Positions 5,250 to 5,269 of a stretch of 5,269 bases of DNA are shown one piece after another. The notes under the pieces are model-generated. The model had not been told where the DNA came from. It searched no databases and saw only the letters and a program-made list of their open reading frames with translations. Numbering within the stretch: position 1 is the stretch's first letter; each line of letters begins with the position of its first letter. Location of the stretch: assembly GCA_002780675.1 (NCBI GenBank), contig PEUR01000100.1, positions 2,658-7,926 of the forward strand, in the 5' to 3' direction. This stretch comes from Gallionellales bacterium CG03_land_8_20_14_0_80_55_15. GTDB lineage: Bacteria; Pseudomonadota; Gammaproteobacteria; Burkholderiales; Gallionellaceae. The translations under genes were made by a program, and so were the position numbers.

Positions 5250-5253
5250 CTCC
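5250..5253 (-). promoter_or_regulatory. Ribosome binding site of msrA
   Basis: On the minus strand GGAG lies 5 nt before the ATG at 5244-5242. It supports the start that gives the usual short lead before GCFWG. Confidence 0.65.
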
Positions 5254-5269
5254 ATAGTGAAGTTGTCAG

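Overview
The window reads as chromosomal DNA of a Gram-negative proteobacterium, most likely a betaproteobacterium. The evidence is the NsrR, NnrS and hemerythrin protein types, an ATP-type PEP carboxykinase, moderately high GC at third codon positions, and tightly packed genes with overlapping starts and stops. A more exact placement (for example Nitrosomonadales or Gallionellaceae-like bacteria) is a guess from family resemblance and was not tested.

Left region, about 1-2894: a compact nitric-oxide (NO) response locus. A hemerythrin-domain protein is transcribed leftward from 426 and runs off the window edge. Facing it is a rightward, apparently single-transcript series: a small DUF2249 protein (578-838), an NsrR-type Rrf2 repressor with three cluster-type cysteines (867-1361), a second and different hemerythrin-domain protein (1324-1737, overlapping nsrR by 38 bp), and an NnrS-family polytopic membrane protein (1734-2894, joined by an ATGA overlap). 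In the divergent intergenic region is a perfect inverted repeat of 8-bp arms around 7 bp (491-513). Its 23-bp size is that of an NsrR box, and it covers the -10 element of a good sigma-70 promoter (474-502). The simplest model is that apo or nitrosylated NsrR releases this operator when NO is present. That would switch on both arms, including nsrR itself, and produce non-heme di-iron proteins and NnrS that limit NO damage.

Middle region, 2895-4669: a 170-bp spacer with small inverted repeats, then a complete ATP-dependent phosphoenolpyruvate carboxykinase (pckA, 534 aa) with all its signature motifs and a strong ribosome binding site. It is central carbon metabolism and probably not part of the NO locus.

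Right region, 4670-5269: a hairpin between convergent genes (4686-4714), then a complete leftward msrA (peptide methionine sulfoxide reductase A, 4735-5244), whose ribosome binding site lies just inside the window edge.

No tRNA, rRNA, CRISPR array, insertion sequence or prophage element was seen. The most interesting parts are the probable NsrR operator with its divergent regulon, the uncharacterised DUF2249 gene at the head of that regulon, and a perfect 10-bp-stem hairpin inside nsrR over the codons of its iron-sulfur cysteine loop.
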